Shown: positions 7,853-17,242, numbered from the stretch's first letter. The stretch: 64,000 nt of DNA from JAAGZL01 sp050291365 (GCA_050291365.1 JBNKJS010000027.1:18521-82520); one strand, 5' to 3'. The notes: generated by a model from the letters alone, not told the origin. Program-made: numbers and translations.

Positions 7853-8746
7853 CTACCAGGTCAGATGACTGGTGCGGCTAAACGAAAAAGATCCATCTGC
7901 ATATACAGCGTGATGGGTGGTTACAGGGATTCCGTGAGCAGGCCAAAAATACCCTACGTTCCATGTGTCGCGTGAATACTCACTTTCACAGTTGAAGCAG
8001 TGATCAGAATCGCCCCATCCACCCACGGCGGCGCGGGTGTAAATATAACCCACTCTAGTGTGTGGGCTGCCACTGCTGCAACCGCCATCATTGTCGGCAC
8101 CATAAGTATCGGCCCAGGTTCTGGCGTCATACCAGCGGTGAAATCCGCCATGGTAGACGGCCCAAGGGGTAAAGGAATAGCAACGCCAGGGGAAAGGATT
8201 TGCGGCATTGGCCTCTGAAATAAAGAAGCTGGATAGACTGCCCAATTTCTTATTATCAATCAGATAGACCTCACTGGTCACCATCGCAAGGATAGGCTCT
8301 TTATTCTCGTCCAACAGCGTTCCATCTCTACGTAATGTGTAGTTGTATGACTTGAGCGCAGCAGATAACTCCCGCGGTACAAAGTCTATATCTACCAAAA
8401 ACAGACCGGTCTTCAGTTTTGCAGCATTCATTTTTTTTGCTTTCTCGGATGAAATAAATTTCACCCCCGGCAGGCTGGTTCGCGCCAACCCAGCTTTCGT
8501 GCCAGAAAGACGCCTTACCGTAGCGCCGGTCGCCGAGTCCTTTGGCCACTCTCTTAAATCGACGGTTGTATTTTCTTCAAGAATCTTCGGAGCAAGGCCT
8601 CTCTCTTTTAGCATATACAGGAATTTGGTGTGGCTTTCTGCGTCCATTTTCTGCTTATCAGATGCTTGTGCCTGAGACGCCCCGAACAACAAAACCGCTA
8701 CAATCAAGCTTAATAACAATCCTGTAAAACGTAGTCTCATTGTCAT
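7853..8746 (-). CDS. Secreted protein with Trp/His/Cys-rich C-terminal domain, unrecognised
   Basis: 297 aa from the ATG at 8746, which has aaggag 7 bases upstream. An earlier ATG at 8776 lacks this. There is a clear signal peptide (MRLRFTGLLLSLIVAVLLFG, cleavage after SQAQA). Residues about 25-185 form a moderately charged domain (LKERGLAPKILEEN, then VPRELSAALKSYNYTL). The last 100 residues are rich in Trp, Tyr, His and Gly with four Cys (RCYSF, GGCSSG, HCFNC), suggesting disulfides or metal binding in the periplasm or outside the cell. I do not recognise a family. The neighbour upstream on the same strand is also unrecognised, 113 bases away, and the two may be one transcript. Confidence 0.65.
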   Translation of the reverse strand: MTMRLRFTGLLLSLIVAVLLFGASQAQASDKQKMDAESHTKFLYMLKERGLAPKILEENTTVDLREWPKDSATGATVRRLSGTKAGLARTSLPGVKFISSEKAKKMNAAKLKTGLFLVDIDFVPRELSAALKSYNYTLRRDGTLLDENKEPILAMVTSEVYLIDNKKLGSLSSFFISEANAANPFPWRCYSFTPWAVYHGGFHRWYDARTWADTYGADNDGGCSSGSPHTRVGYIYTRAAVGGWGDSDHCFNCESEYSRDTWNVGYFWPAHGIPVTTHHAVYADGSFSFSRTSHLTW

Positions 8747-8859
8747 GATAATTCTCCTTATATCTCTTAATATCAAGTTCCGGGAACATAATACTTGCCG
8801 GTATCACATCGTTTAAAGTTGATGGCAGATCAAGTATTGTGTCCCGGATATTGCAATCA

Positions 8860-9336
8860 CTACTCTTTATTACCTTGCTTACGAATAGAATCTAAGGCGG
8901 CTGGTAGAAAATCTAACTGCCGGTGCTTCTTAGGGATAGCCGCTTCGATGTTTTGCAAAAGCTCGGTAGCTTTCGGAGCCATTTTTGCGACCTCAGGTGC
9001 CAGGTCTGGATCGTCTGCAATCATCTGCATGGCCGCGTTTAGCCACCAAACACAGAAGTGCAGCGAGCGCGGAATAATAGTTACACAAGGGCGCTGGCCG
9101 CAACCGACGTTCACCAGAGTTTCATTTGAATCAAAATTGACATAATGGCCGTGTATGGTACCGACAACCAGATACCTTCCAGGAGGCAGATCGATCTGCG
9201 CATATCCATTCGGAGCAGGGACGCCGATTTTCTCGACTCCATCCGGTGAAAACACATTAACAAAATAGGTTCCAGGATCAGCATTCGACCATGGTTTATT
9301 GACTTCAGTAAAGAAAACCTCGATTCCAGAGTTCAT
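8860..9336 (-). CDS. Unrecognised protein with beta-rich N-terminus
   Basis: 158 aa, ATG at 9336 with agggag about 10 bases upstream. The first 85 residues look like a beta-sandwich with a PPGRYLVVGTIHG turn, reminiscent of carboxypeptidase-regulatory-like or Cna-B-like folds, but without a convincing family match. The remainder (residues 95-150) is helical. Three Cys occur close together (VGCGQRPC and HFC). No signal peptide or membrane helix. It probably shares a transcript with the secreted protein gene downstream. Function unknown. Confidence 0.55.
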   Translation of the reverse strand: MNSGIEVFFTEVNKPWSNADPGTYFVNVFSPDGVEKIGVPAPNGYAQIDLPPGRYLVVGTIHGHYVNFDSNETLVNVGCGQRPCVTIIPRSLHFCVWWLNAAMQMIADDPDLAPEVAKMAPKATELLQNIEAAIPKKHRQLDFLPAALDSIRKQGNKE

Positions 9337-9866
9337 AACTAGCGTCTCCCTTTAGTTATTGAGAAAACCAAAATATAAGAGACCTGTCTTAGTATGGAAT
9401 AGCACGGGGAAAAAATTGAAGAAAATCGAGCATGTTCCATATGCAGCAAGTCCCTAGGTTCACCCTTGGCAACCTGATAGCATTTCCCGCCAAGGGGTGA
9501 TTATGGTAACACGCGATTTTGCCAAATGGTAATTTGCATATGTTAATCAGTTCACTTATTAACGATTCGAAGTTGTGTGAACTAGATAACAGGTGGTGAT
9601 GTTTTAAAGGGCTATTTAGATAATCTTGGGCTAAAGAACTGTTTTCCTACTCCTTCTTATTGGCTGCTTCAACTCACGGATATGCTGATCATTTACAAGA
9701 GAAAAGGGGACGCATTGAACCTATCCCGGTTTAACAGGGACTTTTAGTCAACTACATGCAAGAGATATTAGCGTCCATTTCAGTAATAGCTTAATGGCCG
9801 CCCATGGTCGAGAAGATAAGTAAGACAGAATGTGTCTATGTGCTGCATTTGCAACTAGAAACTAAT
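9337..9866. other. 530-base gap, one hairpin, no gene seen
   Basis: No open frame here has family resemblance or a ribosome site. An imperfect hairpin is formed by cacccttggc (9461-9470) and gccaaggggtg (9489-9499, one bulged G), possibly a terminator or repeat remnant. The rest is unassigned. Confidence 0.5.
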
Positions 9867-10595
9867 TTAGTCACCGGCATTGTGTGTCAGATAAATAGTA
9901 GCGGTCGCCTCTCCGCCTGTGTAAGGATTGTGGAAGGTAATAACTGGAGAGTCAACGGAATGGAATACCGTTTCAAGTATGCGGATAAATTCCTGGTCTG
10001 GCGGATCATTTGACCACATGGCGAAGATTCCAGCTGGATGAATTTTATCGGCGAGGGCCTGTAGTCCCTCTGCTGTATAGAAGGCACCGTTTCCAGGATT
10101 AAGCCAATGACTCGGCGAGTGATCTATGTCCAGCAGTACCGCATGCACCGGCTTGGTTTCATCCGTATCATTGAATCCAGTATTGGTTGATGTGGCCGCT
10201 GCAAAGAAGTCTGCATGAACCAGAGTACAGCGGGGATCTGTCGTTAGCGTTTTACCCAGAGGCACCAGCCCTTGCCGATGCCAACGGATGACCGGCTCCA
10301 TTATGTCTACCACCAACAGTGATCGCACCGATGGGTTTTCCAAAGCGGCTACGGCTGTATAACCTAGTCCCAGGCCGCCGACCACTACATCCAACTCACT
10401 GCCGGTGAGTTCAGCGAGCCCTAGTTTTGCCAGCTGAACCTCTGCGGCGGTAAACAGACTGGACATCAGAAACTCATCGCCCAGCTTCACCTCGTAGATA
10501 ATTTTTCCCTCGAGTCTCGGCTCTGCCCGACGCCTTAGGCTTATCTCACCAAGGGGTGTTTTCTGGTAATCAAGCTCTTCGAAATCTAAATTCAT
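9867..10595 (-). CDS. Spermidine-synthase-like methyltransferase-fold protein
   Basis: 242 aa from ATG at 10595, with agga 8 bases upstream. The earlier in-frame ATG at 10640 has no such site. It shows the Rossmann-like pattern of spermidine synthases: VVVGGLGLGYTAVAAL (cofactor glycine loop), LLVVDIMEPVIRWHR (acidic residue after beta-2), VHAVLLDIDHSP (the DxD-like site) and GIFAMWSNDPPD. The family transfers aminopropyl groups from decarboxylated SAM, but many such stand-alone homologues have unknown acceptors, and the N-terminal substrate region is divergent. No speD lies nearby. Confidence 0.7.
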   Translation of the reverse strand: MNLDFEELDYQKTPLGEISLRRRAEPRLEGKIIYEVKLGDEFLMSSLFTAAEVQLAKLGLAELTGSELDVVVGGLGLGYTAVAALENPSVRSLLVVDIMEPVIRWHRQGLVPLGKTLTTDPRCTLVHADFFAAATSTNTGFNDTDETKPVHAVLLDIDHSPSHWLNPGNGAFYTAEGLQALADKIHPAGIFAMWSNDPPDQEFIRILETVFHSVDSPVITFHNPYTGGEATATIYLTHNAGD

Positions 10596-10640
10596 ATCTG
10601 TTTCCTGTCCAAAATAGTTCGGGTCAGAGAGGTGTGGCAC

Positions 10641-10956
10641 TTACTTAAGTTAAGAACCACCGTCATTCAGGTTAGAGAGTGATTGTTCCTGATAATACAG
10701 TATATTGCTTCTGACCTCTGATTTCTCCGGCATCCAGGAGATACTCCCTTCTCCCTCGGGGGAGAAGGGCTGGGGATGAGGGGGTGATGTAAGCAGTAGC
10801 TACAAAACTTTTTGCTGAATTAGTTAAACCGGCAAGCGTGAAATAGAGGCCACCGGCTGATAACGTCGCTAAGATAACCTATAGGTTAGATTGGATGAAA
10901 CAATTGTTGTGATATTTATCCAGTTTTTTATCGTTGATTTGAACTGGCTTCATCTC
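10641..10956. other. Gap with one strong hairpin
   Basis: 316 bases without a gene. The only structure seen is the hairpin at 10746-10769, listed separately. Confidence 0.5.
10746..10769. repeat. Perfect 10-bp hairpin, REP-like
   Basis: cccttctccc (10746-10755) and gggagaaggg (10760-10769) are exact inverted repeats around a tcgg loop. No T-tract follows on either strand, so a REP-like dispersed repeat is at least as likely as a terminator. A related gggagag word occurs near 2010. Confidence 0.6.
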
Positions 10957-12765
10957 TTAACTTGAGGCAGACATATCCACTACATTACTTTCTATCTCTC
11001 CTGATTGGTAAATCTGTGTAAGCATTTTGGTTAGATTATCTATCATGACCGGTTTGGGTAAATAGGCATAGAAACCTGCGTCAAGTATCTCTTGGCGTTG
11101 CTTCTTAAATGCATGAGCGGTAACGGCAATCATTACTGGCATTTGTTCAAGTTCATTGCTTAATATTTTTACTACGTCTATACCGCTTATATCGGGCATT
11201 TGAATATCCATTAATACCAGATTGAATTTGCCGCTGCGTATCAGGTCGAGCGCCTCCCGGCCGTTTGCACCCTCGGCGAATGAAACGCCGATATCGGTTA
11301 GGAAGGCTGAGAGCAGCATGCGGTTGATGTCGTTGTCGTCCACCACTAAGATATTGAACTTCTGCCATTGATCTTGAGACAGCTCATCGGTTTGATTTTG
11401 GCGCGCTTGTATATCTGCCTCGGAGCTTTGCTCAAAGGCCAATTCAAAGCTGAAGCATGAGCCATGGCCAGGTTGACTCTTAACATCCAGTTTTCCGTTC
11501 ATCTTGTATACTAGGCTTTTTACGATTGCTAGACCTAAGCCCATGCCCTCGCTTTCACGTGTCTCGAAGCTGTCCAGTCGTGTGAAGTTTTTGAAAATAA
11601 ATTTCAGCGCCCCTGCATTGATGCCAATGCCTGTGTCCTTGATATCGAAACGCAGAACTTCTTTACCGTTGCTTCTCTCCAAATGGCTGATGTTCAGAGC
11701 GACATGCCCGGATTCGGTATACTTAACGGCATTAGAAATCAAATTGCCGATAATCTGTCTCAAGCGACTAATATCTCCACTAAGATTGTCTTTGACAGAT
11801 TCATCTATATTGAATTTAATAGTAAGGTTTTTACGTTCCGCCATAGGGGTCATTAAATCAATTAGATCACCTATTTCTCTGCGTAGTGAGAATGGTTCGT
11901 CATAAAGTTTTATTTCTCCGGCCTCTATAGCGGTGATATCCAGAACATCGTTAACAATTCTTTTTAGGGCTTTTCCTGCCTTGCTGATTTGAGTTATGTA
12001 GCGCTCCTCCTTTTCCTTCAACTCTTCGTTTTGTAGCAAATCAGCAAACCCTATAATTCCGTTCAAGGGGGTACGCAACTCATGACTAACGGTAGCCAGA
12101 AATTGGTTCTTAGCTTCGTTTGCCCGTTCAGATCGCTCTTTGGCTTTAACTAATTCAACATGTGATGTCTGCAACTCTTTGACCAGCTTTTCATTATCCA
12201 GCCACAACTGGATGTTACTAATTACATTGGTGCTGTAACTTTTAGCGGTTGCTATCATGAATGCCATAAAGACCAGCGTCATGGCTAGCATTGCGGTATT
12301 GACCGCGGTGCCTTGCAGTGCCAGGGTGATGATGGTGGGGGTTAACAGGGAGAATAGAGCGATCAAATAGAATCTGAAGATGAGGCCGCGGGTTATGATC
12401 ATCCCAGCGCACATGCCTGCCAGCATAAACAGTGTAAGCATACGATAGAGCGGGTCATCCACCATGAAACTCATGGGGCCAATCAATCCCCATGGCACAC
12501 TCAGAAATAACTGTAAAACGGCATAGATTTTTAACCATGTGTCGGCGTTATTCTGTGATTCACGCTGTTTGAATAGCTGTGCCACAATTAAAAACAGACA
12601 AGCGGCGACGAAATTCACTCCGCCCCAGATAGCTAGCAGATGTGTAGGTATTTTGCCCCAATAAAAAAACAGAGTTACCCCAAGCAGGGCTATTAGACTG
12701 GTAGATGATGCAGGTACAAGCTTGTAATACTGCTTGGCCAGTTCTAGTTTAAGTTTGTCATTCAT
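10957..12765 (-). CDS. Hybrid sensor histidine kinase/response regulator
   Basis: 602 aa. Residues 1-175 hold about six membrane helices with little periplasmic sequence, a MASE-like sensor. A coiled linker (190-220) follows, then a HisKA domain with the phospho-acceptor His228 in TVSHELRTPLNGI. Next comes a HATPase domain (SNAVKYTESG, DTGIGI, GLGLAIV) and a C-terminal receiver with VVDDNDINR and acceptor Asp in VLMDIQMPD near residue 518. There is no HPt or output domain, so a partner must complete the relay. The gene stands alone between gaps. The signal is unknown. Confidence 0.9.
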   Translation of the reverse strand: MNDKLKLELAKQYYKLVPASSTSLIALLGVTLFFYWGKIPTHLLAIWGGVNFVAACLFLIVAQLFKQRESQNNADTWLKIYAVLQLFLSVPWGLIGPMSFMVDDPLYRMLTLFMLAGMCAGMIITRGLIFRFYLIALFSLLTPTIITLALQGTAVNTAMLAMTLVFMAFMIATAKSYSTNVISNIQLWLDNEKLVKELQTSHVELVKAKERSERANEAKNQFLATVSHELRTPLNGIIGFADLLQNEELKEKEERYITQISKAGKALKRIVNDVLDITAIEAGEIKLYDEPFSLRREIGDLIDLMTPMAERKNLTIKFNIDESVKDNLSGDISRLRQIIGNLISNAVKYTESGHVALNISHLERSNGKEVLRFDIKDTGIGINAGALKFIFKNFTRLDSFETRESEGMGLGLAIVKSLVYKMNGKLDVKSQPGHGSCFSFELAFEQSSEADIQARQNQTDELSQDQWQKFNILVVDDNDINRMLLSAFLTDIGVSFAEGANGREALDLIRSGKFNLVLMDIQMPDISGIDVVKILSNELEQMPVMIAVTAHAFKKQRQEILDAGFYAYLPKPVMIDNLTKMLTQIYQSGEIESNVVDMSASS

Positions 12766-12961
12766 TACTGGATAGATACCTTACAACCGAGAATTATGGG
12801 CTGTCCTATAATTCATGGCCGTGTGGTCTCCTTGGTAATGGATAGGGATTTGTTATTATCAAACACAAACGGCCACCCAGTTTAGCTTAATATTGCTTGC
12901 CTGATACACCCCTTTTCCAATGTTTTGCGGATAGATTCACGGTTGGATGGGTGAAATTAGG

Positions 12962-13798
12962 TTACAAATAACGATCTTTTATACTCAAGTAGTATTTAGT
13001 CTCATCATATCTGCACCTTTTTCTTGCCCCTTGGGCCAGTATTTCCGCCTTGCTGATTAATGTTTGCACTGCAGCCGCCCTGTCATCGTGGTTTAACCTT
13101 CCAGACTCTATGATTTTTTTCAGGGCTTGAATACGAAATCGGTCCATACCCCAGTAGCGTTGGGAGAGCTGGTCTTCATGGCCTCCATATTTTTTGATCT
13201 GCGGTTGTTCAACAAAGGCAATGGGATGGGATGCGCAGATTCTTAACCATAGATCGTAGTCTTCACAGGCAGGTAGTTGTTCATCAAAGGTACCAACTTC
13301 TGCAAACAGTGAGCGATGAATTATGACAGAGGAGGGGGATATTACACATAGAGGCAAGCAGTTCTGAAATATGTGTCCACCGCTTTTGGCATGTTTCTTC
13401 ATCTGGTTTACCCGCTTGCCGTTGCGGATCCATATCTCTTCGGTATGGCAAATCTTGATTTCAGGGTATTGTTGCAGCAGATTGCTCTGGGCCTCCAGTT
13501 TGCTTGGTAGCCATTCATCATCTGAATCGAGAAATGCCAGCCACTCTCCTTGTGCCTCCTCTATCCCCCTGTTGCGTGCCGCACTTACGCCTCTGTTTGA
13601 TTGCTGTAAATAGCGACACTGGGGGAACTGCTGACTCATTAGTTCGGCGGTGTCATCAGTTGAGCCGTCATCCACCACAATGATCTCCTGCGCTGGCAAA
13701 CTTTGGTTTAGAACAGAGTTTACCGCTCTGGCAAGCAGGTGAGCCCGGTTATGGGTTGGGATGATTACGGAGATGTTCATGCTATGACTTTTATCCAT
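12962..13798 (-). CDS. Glycosyltransferase family 2
   Basis: 278 aa. The GT-A fold is clear: ISVIIPTHNRAHLLARAVNS, IIVVDDGSTDDT, the DxD-type LAFLDSDDEWLP, and the acceptor region ACEDYDLWLRI. It would transfer a sugar from a nucleotide donor, probably to a surface glycan, but there is no polysaccharide cluster around it. An ATG six codons in (13780, MNISVIIP) is an equally possible start, since neither has a good ribosome site. It is divergent from the KDPG aldolase gene. Confidence 0.85.
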   Translation of the reverse strand: MDKSHSMNISVIIPTHNRAHLLARAVNSVLNQSLPAQEIIVVDDGSTDDTAELMSQQFPQCRYLQQSNRGVSAARNRGIEEAQGEWLAFLDSDDEWLPSKLEAQSNLLQQYPEIKICHTEEIWIRNGKRVNQMKKHAKSGGHIFQNCLPLCVISPSSVIIHRSLFAEVGTFDEQLPACEDYDLWLRICASHPIAFVEQPQIKKYGGHEDQLSQRYWGMDRFRIQALKKIIESGRLNHDDRAAAVQTLISKAEILAQGARKRCRYDETKYYLSIKDRYL

Positions 13799-13859
13799 GA
13801 CTCATATATTCTCATATATTGATCATACATTTACTTGCCCCTGTTTTGGAGAAGCCGTT

Positions 13860-14462
13860 GTGAAATTGAGTGTTCCTGTGATCGGTATACTGCGTGGAGT
13901 TCCCCCGGATTTTTTTCCGCAGCTGTTGCAGGCCTCTTTCAAGGCGGGGTTGCAGGCGCTTGAGGTGACTATGAACACCCCTGGCGCAGCCGACATGTTG
14001 CGGCAGAATATGTGTCTGGTACCGGAAGGGTGTTATTTAGGTATGGGTACTGTGCGTAATTTGCAGGAGGCCAAGGTTGCCATTGATGCCGGGGCCATGT
14101 TTCTGGTTACACCGAATACCGACGTGGATGTGATTGCCTACGCCAAACAGCATAGAGTGCCGATTGTGGCCGGGGCATTGACCCCAACTGAGGTTTACCA
14201 GGCTTGGAGCGCAGGGGCGGAGATGGTTAAGGTGTTTCCCTGTCCTGGACCTAAATATATTAAGGATCTGCTGGGGCCGATGGAGGATGTGCGGCTGGTA
14301 GCGGTGGGGGGAGTGAAGCAGGATAATCTGCGGGAATTTCTGGATGCAGGGGCAGAGGCCGTTGGAGTGGGTAATAGTCTGTTTGGGGATGAGCTATTAG
14401 GCAACAAGGATGCCGAAGGGGTTTTGCGGCACATGTCAGAATACCTCAAGCGAATTGGTTGA
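13860..14462 (+). CDS. KDPG/KHG aldolase
   Basis: About 200 aa from the GTG at 13860, preceded by ggagaag with normal spacing. The frame is open further upstream but that part is not conserved. The (beta/alpha)8 signature includes VPVIGILRG, the catalytic Glu35 (ALEVTMNTP), FLVTPNTD and the Schiff-base Lys124 in EMVKVFPCPGPKYIK. This is 2-dehydro-3-deoxy-phosphogluconate/4-hydroxy-2-oxoglutarate aldolase, which splits KDPG to pyruvate and glyceraldehyde 3-phosphate. No edd gene is adjacent, so a complete Entner-Doudoroff pathway cannot be concluded. Confidence 0.85.
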   Translation: MKLSVPVIGILRGVPPDFFPQLLQASFKAGLQALEVTMNTPGAADMLRQNMCLVPEGCYLGMGTVRNLQEAKVAIDAGAMFLVTPNTDVDVIAYAKQHRVPIVAGALTPTEVYQAWSAGAEMVKVFPCPGPKYIKDLLGPMEDVRLVAVGGVKQDNLREFLDAGAEAVGVGNSLFGDELLGNKDAEGVLRHMSEYLKRIG

Positions 14463-14471
14463 ATCTTCCAG

Positions 14472-14954
14472 CTAAATACGACCGACTAACTTCGTGGCAC
14501 TGTCCATGATCTTAAGTAGTGGCCCTAGCCTATCCTCGAACTCCAGTGAGTCCAGGAAATTCTTTATATAGAGGCCAAGTTCTGTATCTCCACCCAGGCG
14601 TAGGCGGCGGTTGAAGAAGAGGGTGTCTGGGTCTTCTCTACGGGTTGCCAGGAGCATGAAGTCGTAGATATCCCCTTCAATGCTGACATCACTACTTGCT
14701 CCGGCCGGTGCGGCCTTGAGCTTTCCATGTTCCAAGGTGAGGTAGTAGCTGATTTTGGCATCACGCACCCTGATCAAGGCCACTTTGCCGTCCAGAAAGT
14801 CCATCTCACCATCCGCCAGCTCTGGGGCGAATAGTCGATTCAGCACTGCAGTCAGTACACTACTGTGGGCCAGGGGCGGGATCAGGCTCAAGGGTAGGGC
14901 CAATGGCCGCGGCAGGGTAGGGGTCTTGTTCAGTTGGGTGGATGCTGTGTTCAT
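14472..14954 (-). CDS. ubiT: UbiT, SCP2-domain ubiquinone biosynthesis accessory factor
   Basis: 160 aa. The C-terminal two thirds is an SCP2 lipid-binding domain (ELADGEMDFLDGKVALIRV, then SDVSIEGDIYDFMLLATRREDPD, then FFNRRLRLGGDTELGL), as in E. coli UbiT/YhbT. UbiT carries ubiquinone intermediates and works with UbiU and UbiV when O2 is absent. Here it is 24 bases downstream of cysG on the same strand, so probably co-transcribed with it and about 14 kb from ubiV. Confidence 0.85.
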   Translation of the reverse strand: MNTASTQLNKTPTLPRPLALPLSLIPPLAHSSVLTAVLNRLFAPELADGEMDFLDGKVALIRVRDAKISYYLTLEHGKLKAAPAGASSDVSIEGDIYDFMLLATRREDPDTLFFNRRLRLGGDTELGLYIKNFLDSLEFEDRLGPLLKIMDSATKLVGRI

Positions 14955-14978
14955 AACGTTTATCTCTCTATTAACCGG

Positions 14979-16403
14979 TCAGACTGGTCCCTGGTAGGTT
15001 GCTCCCTGTTTGCCATCCTTGGGTGCCTTGTACCAGCTTAGCTTCTTCTGCAGATTTACTACTTCACCAACTATTATGAGTGTCGGAGGCTTCGGTTGCT
15101 CCCTCTCTATCAATTCCTGAATGTTAGACAGGGTGCCAGTGATAACCCGTTGTTTCTCTGTGGTTCCCTGCTGCACCAGTGCTACCGGCATCTCCGGGGA
15201 TACGCCGCGGTCTATCAGCTCCTTGGAGATTATAGGCATACCGCGCAGCCCCATGTAGAAGACAACGGTCTGATTGGCCTGGGCTAGGTGCTCCCAGTTT
15301 AGATTAATGGTTCCATCTTTCAGATGCCCAGTTACAAATGTGACTGACTGGGCATAATCACGATGGGTCAGTGGAATACCTGCATACGCAGCGCAGCCTG
15401 ATGCTGCGGTAACGGCTGGTACTACCTGGAAGGGGATACCCTGTTCCGCCAGGGTGTCGATCTCCTCGCCTCCGCGACCGAAGATAAATGGATCACCGCC
15501 CTTGAGCCGCACCACCCGTTTCCCCTCTTTGGCCAGTTTTGCCAGCAGTTCATTGATCTCCTCCTGGCGCATGGCGTGGTTGTCGCGCTCTTTGCCTACA
15601 TAGATACGTTCGGCGTCGCGACGGGTCATCTCCAGGACCGCCTTGGCCACCAAACGGTCATATACCACTACATCGGCCTGCTGCATCAGGCGCAGGGCGC
15701 GGAACGTGAGCAGATCAGGGTCGCCGGGACCTCCCCCTACCAGATATACCTCACCCATGGCTCCAGCCGGATCTGTGCTCTCCAGAACCTTGTTCATGAC
15801 TACATCTGCCTCTTCCATATGGCCAGAGAATACCCTTTCGGCCACACCGCTGCGCAGTACATTCTCCCAGAATATCTTGCGGTCTCTGGGGTCGGTAAAG
15901 CGCTGTTTTACCTTTTCCCGGAAGCGTTTGGCCAGATCTGCCAATCGTCCATAACCGGCTGGAATCAGCGATTCAAGACGACTCCTCATAAGGCGTGCCA
16001 GTACCGGAGAGGAGCCTCCTGTGGATACGGCAACCACCAAAGGGGAGCGATCTACGATAGATGGCATGATAAAGCTGCAGAGTTCAGGCTGATCTACCAC
16101 ATTCACCGGTAGTTGCCTTTTCTGGGCATCCTCAGAGACTCTGCGGTTTACCTCAGAGTTGTCTGTGGCTGCATAGACCAGGGCGCAGGCTTCAAGATCT
16201 CCATCCTGATACTCTCTCTGCTCATGTTCTATAGATCCATCTTCCTGCATGGTCTTAAGATTTGGGCAGATCTCAGGAGCTATAACCCTGACATTCGCAT
16301 TTGCTTGCAGCAGCAGAGAAACCTTACGGGCGGCAACGTCACCACCACCGACTACCAGGGCGGTTTTGTTGCATACATCTAGAAATATCGGCAGAAAGTC
16401 CAT
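14979..16403 (-). CDS. cysG: Siroheme synthase CysG
   Basis: 474 aa, full length for the trifunctional enzyme. Residues 1-210 are the precorrin-2 dehydrogenase/sirohydrochlorin ferrochelatase part (TALVVGGGDVAARKVSLLL, then SFIMPSIVDRSPLVVAVSTGG). Residues 216-460 are the uroporphyrinogen-III methyltransferase part (VYLVGGGPGDPDLLTFRALR, then RLKGGDPFIFGRGGEE, then VVPAVTAASGCAAYAGIPLT). It makes siroheme, the cofactor of sulfite reductases including the Dsr enzyme used in reverse by sulfur oxidisers. Its place next to the rhd-tusA-dsrE2 genes fits that, though they are divergent. Confidence 0.95.
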   Translation of the reverse strand: MDFLPIFLDVCNKTALVVGGGDVAARKVSLLLQANANVRVIAPEICPNLKTMQEDGSIEHEQREYQDGDLEACALVYAATDNSEVNRRVSEDAQKRQLPVNVVDQPELCSFIMPSIVDRSPLVVAVSTGGSSPVLARLMRSRLESLIPAGYGRLADLAKRFREKVKQRFTDPRDRKIFWENVLRSGVAERVFSGHMEEADVVMNKVLESTDPAGAMGEVYLVGGGPGDPDLLTFRALRLMQQADVVVYDRLVAKAVLEMTRRDAERIYVGKERDNHAMRQEEINELLAKLAKEGKRVVRLKGGDPFIFGRGGEEIDTLAEQGIPFQVVPAVTAASGCAAYAGIPLTHRDYAQSVTFVTGHLKDGTINLNWEHLAQANQTVVFYMGLRGMPIISKELIDRGVSPEMPVALVQQGTTEKQRVITGTLSNIQELIEREQPKPPTLIIVGEVVNLQKKLSWYKAPKDGKQGATYQGPV

Positions 16404-16573
16404 ATATCTTATGTCGTTATGGTTGAGGGCGAGACTCTATCATGAGGGGGTGATAGGCCACAATCAGTAACTATATAGGGCAATAAAAAAAGTTAAATAG
16501 CATTGGTTTTATAGTATATATAAAATAATTAGAATATACTAATAGAGTATTAACATTATCATGGTGGTCTAAA

Positions 16574-16909
16574 GTGGTTAAAGAGATAGATAGTCTTGAG
16601 CTGAATGAAAAGCTTACAACAGACGACAATACAATTTTACTTGATATTCGAGGTGCAAACGAGCTGCTGCAGGGGATTCTCCCTGGATCGCAGCACCTTC
16701 CTATGCATGTGCTTCCTCTGCGCATATCTGAGTTCCCTAAGGATAAAGATATTGTGCTTTATTGCCGCAGTGGGGCTAGATCCTACAACGCCTGTTACTT
16801 TTTGAAGCAGCAGGGCTATGAAAATGTTATAAACTTGCGTGGTGGCATCATGGATTGGGCACAAAAAGGCCTTGATATCGAGCTTCCATCTCAGGCCTGT
16901 TGCGGTTAA
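16574..16909 (+). CDS. Rhodanese-like sulfurtransferase (Rhd)
   Basis: 111 aa with a GTG start at 16574. It is a single rhodanese domain: LLDIRGANELLQGILPG, then the active-site loop YCRSGARS with catalytic Cys64, then LRGGIMDWAQKGL. It ends with ACCG. It would take sulfane sulfur onto Cys64 and pass it to TusA. It is first in the rhd-tusA-dsrE2 set found in many sulfur-oxidising bacteria. The AT-rich 170 bases upstream divide it from divergent cysG and must hold its promoter. Confidence 0.85.
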   Translation: MVKEIDSLELNEKLTTDDNTILLDIRGANELLQGILPGSQHLPMHVLPLRISEFPKDKDIVLYCRSGARSYNACYFLKQQGYENVINLRGGIMDWAQKGLDIELPSQACCG

Positions 16910-17011
16910 TCCATATCCTGTTGCGGTCGAGCGCTTGCGTTTAACGTAAAGTTCGAATATAAGTTACAGCTTAATTATTTAAAGCTAACCGATATTAAAG
17001 TGGAGAATGAC

Positions 17012-17242
17012 ATGGCTGATTTTGATCAAGAACTGGATGCAAGTGGACTGAACTGCCCTCTACCAATCCTGCGTGCAAAAAAGACCCTGAACGGTATGGA
17101 GTCCGGAAAAGTACTACATATCATCGCTACAGACCCTGGTTCAGTGAAGGACTTTGAGGCCTTTGCCAAGCAGACCGGCAATGAGCTGATGTCATCTACT
17201 GAAGAAGGCGGCAAGTTTAATTTCTTGATGAAAAAGGTCTGA
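17012..17242 (+). CDS. tusA: TusA-family sulfur carrier
   Basis: 76 aa from ATG at 17012, preceded by ggag at 17002-17005. The GTG at 17000 is part of that site. The motif SGLNCPLPILRAKK has the persulfide-carrying Cys15 and the Cys-Pro-x-Pro turn. TusA accepts sulfane sulfur from rhodanese and hands it to DsrE-type proteins or to the Dsr/sHdr oxidation system in the cytoplasm. It lies between rhd and dsrE2, about 100 bases after the former and 45 before the latter. Confidence 0.9.
   Translation: MADFDQELDASGLNCPLPILRAKKTLNGMESGKVLHIIATDPGSVKDFEAFAKQTGNELMSSTEEGGKFNFLMKKV

Noticed and set aside
9804..10013. 69-aa open frame on the plus strand
   Set aside because: Mostly antisense to the spermidine-synthase-like gene; no ribosome site and no family resemblance.
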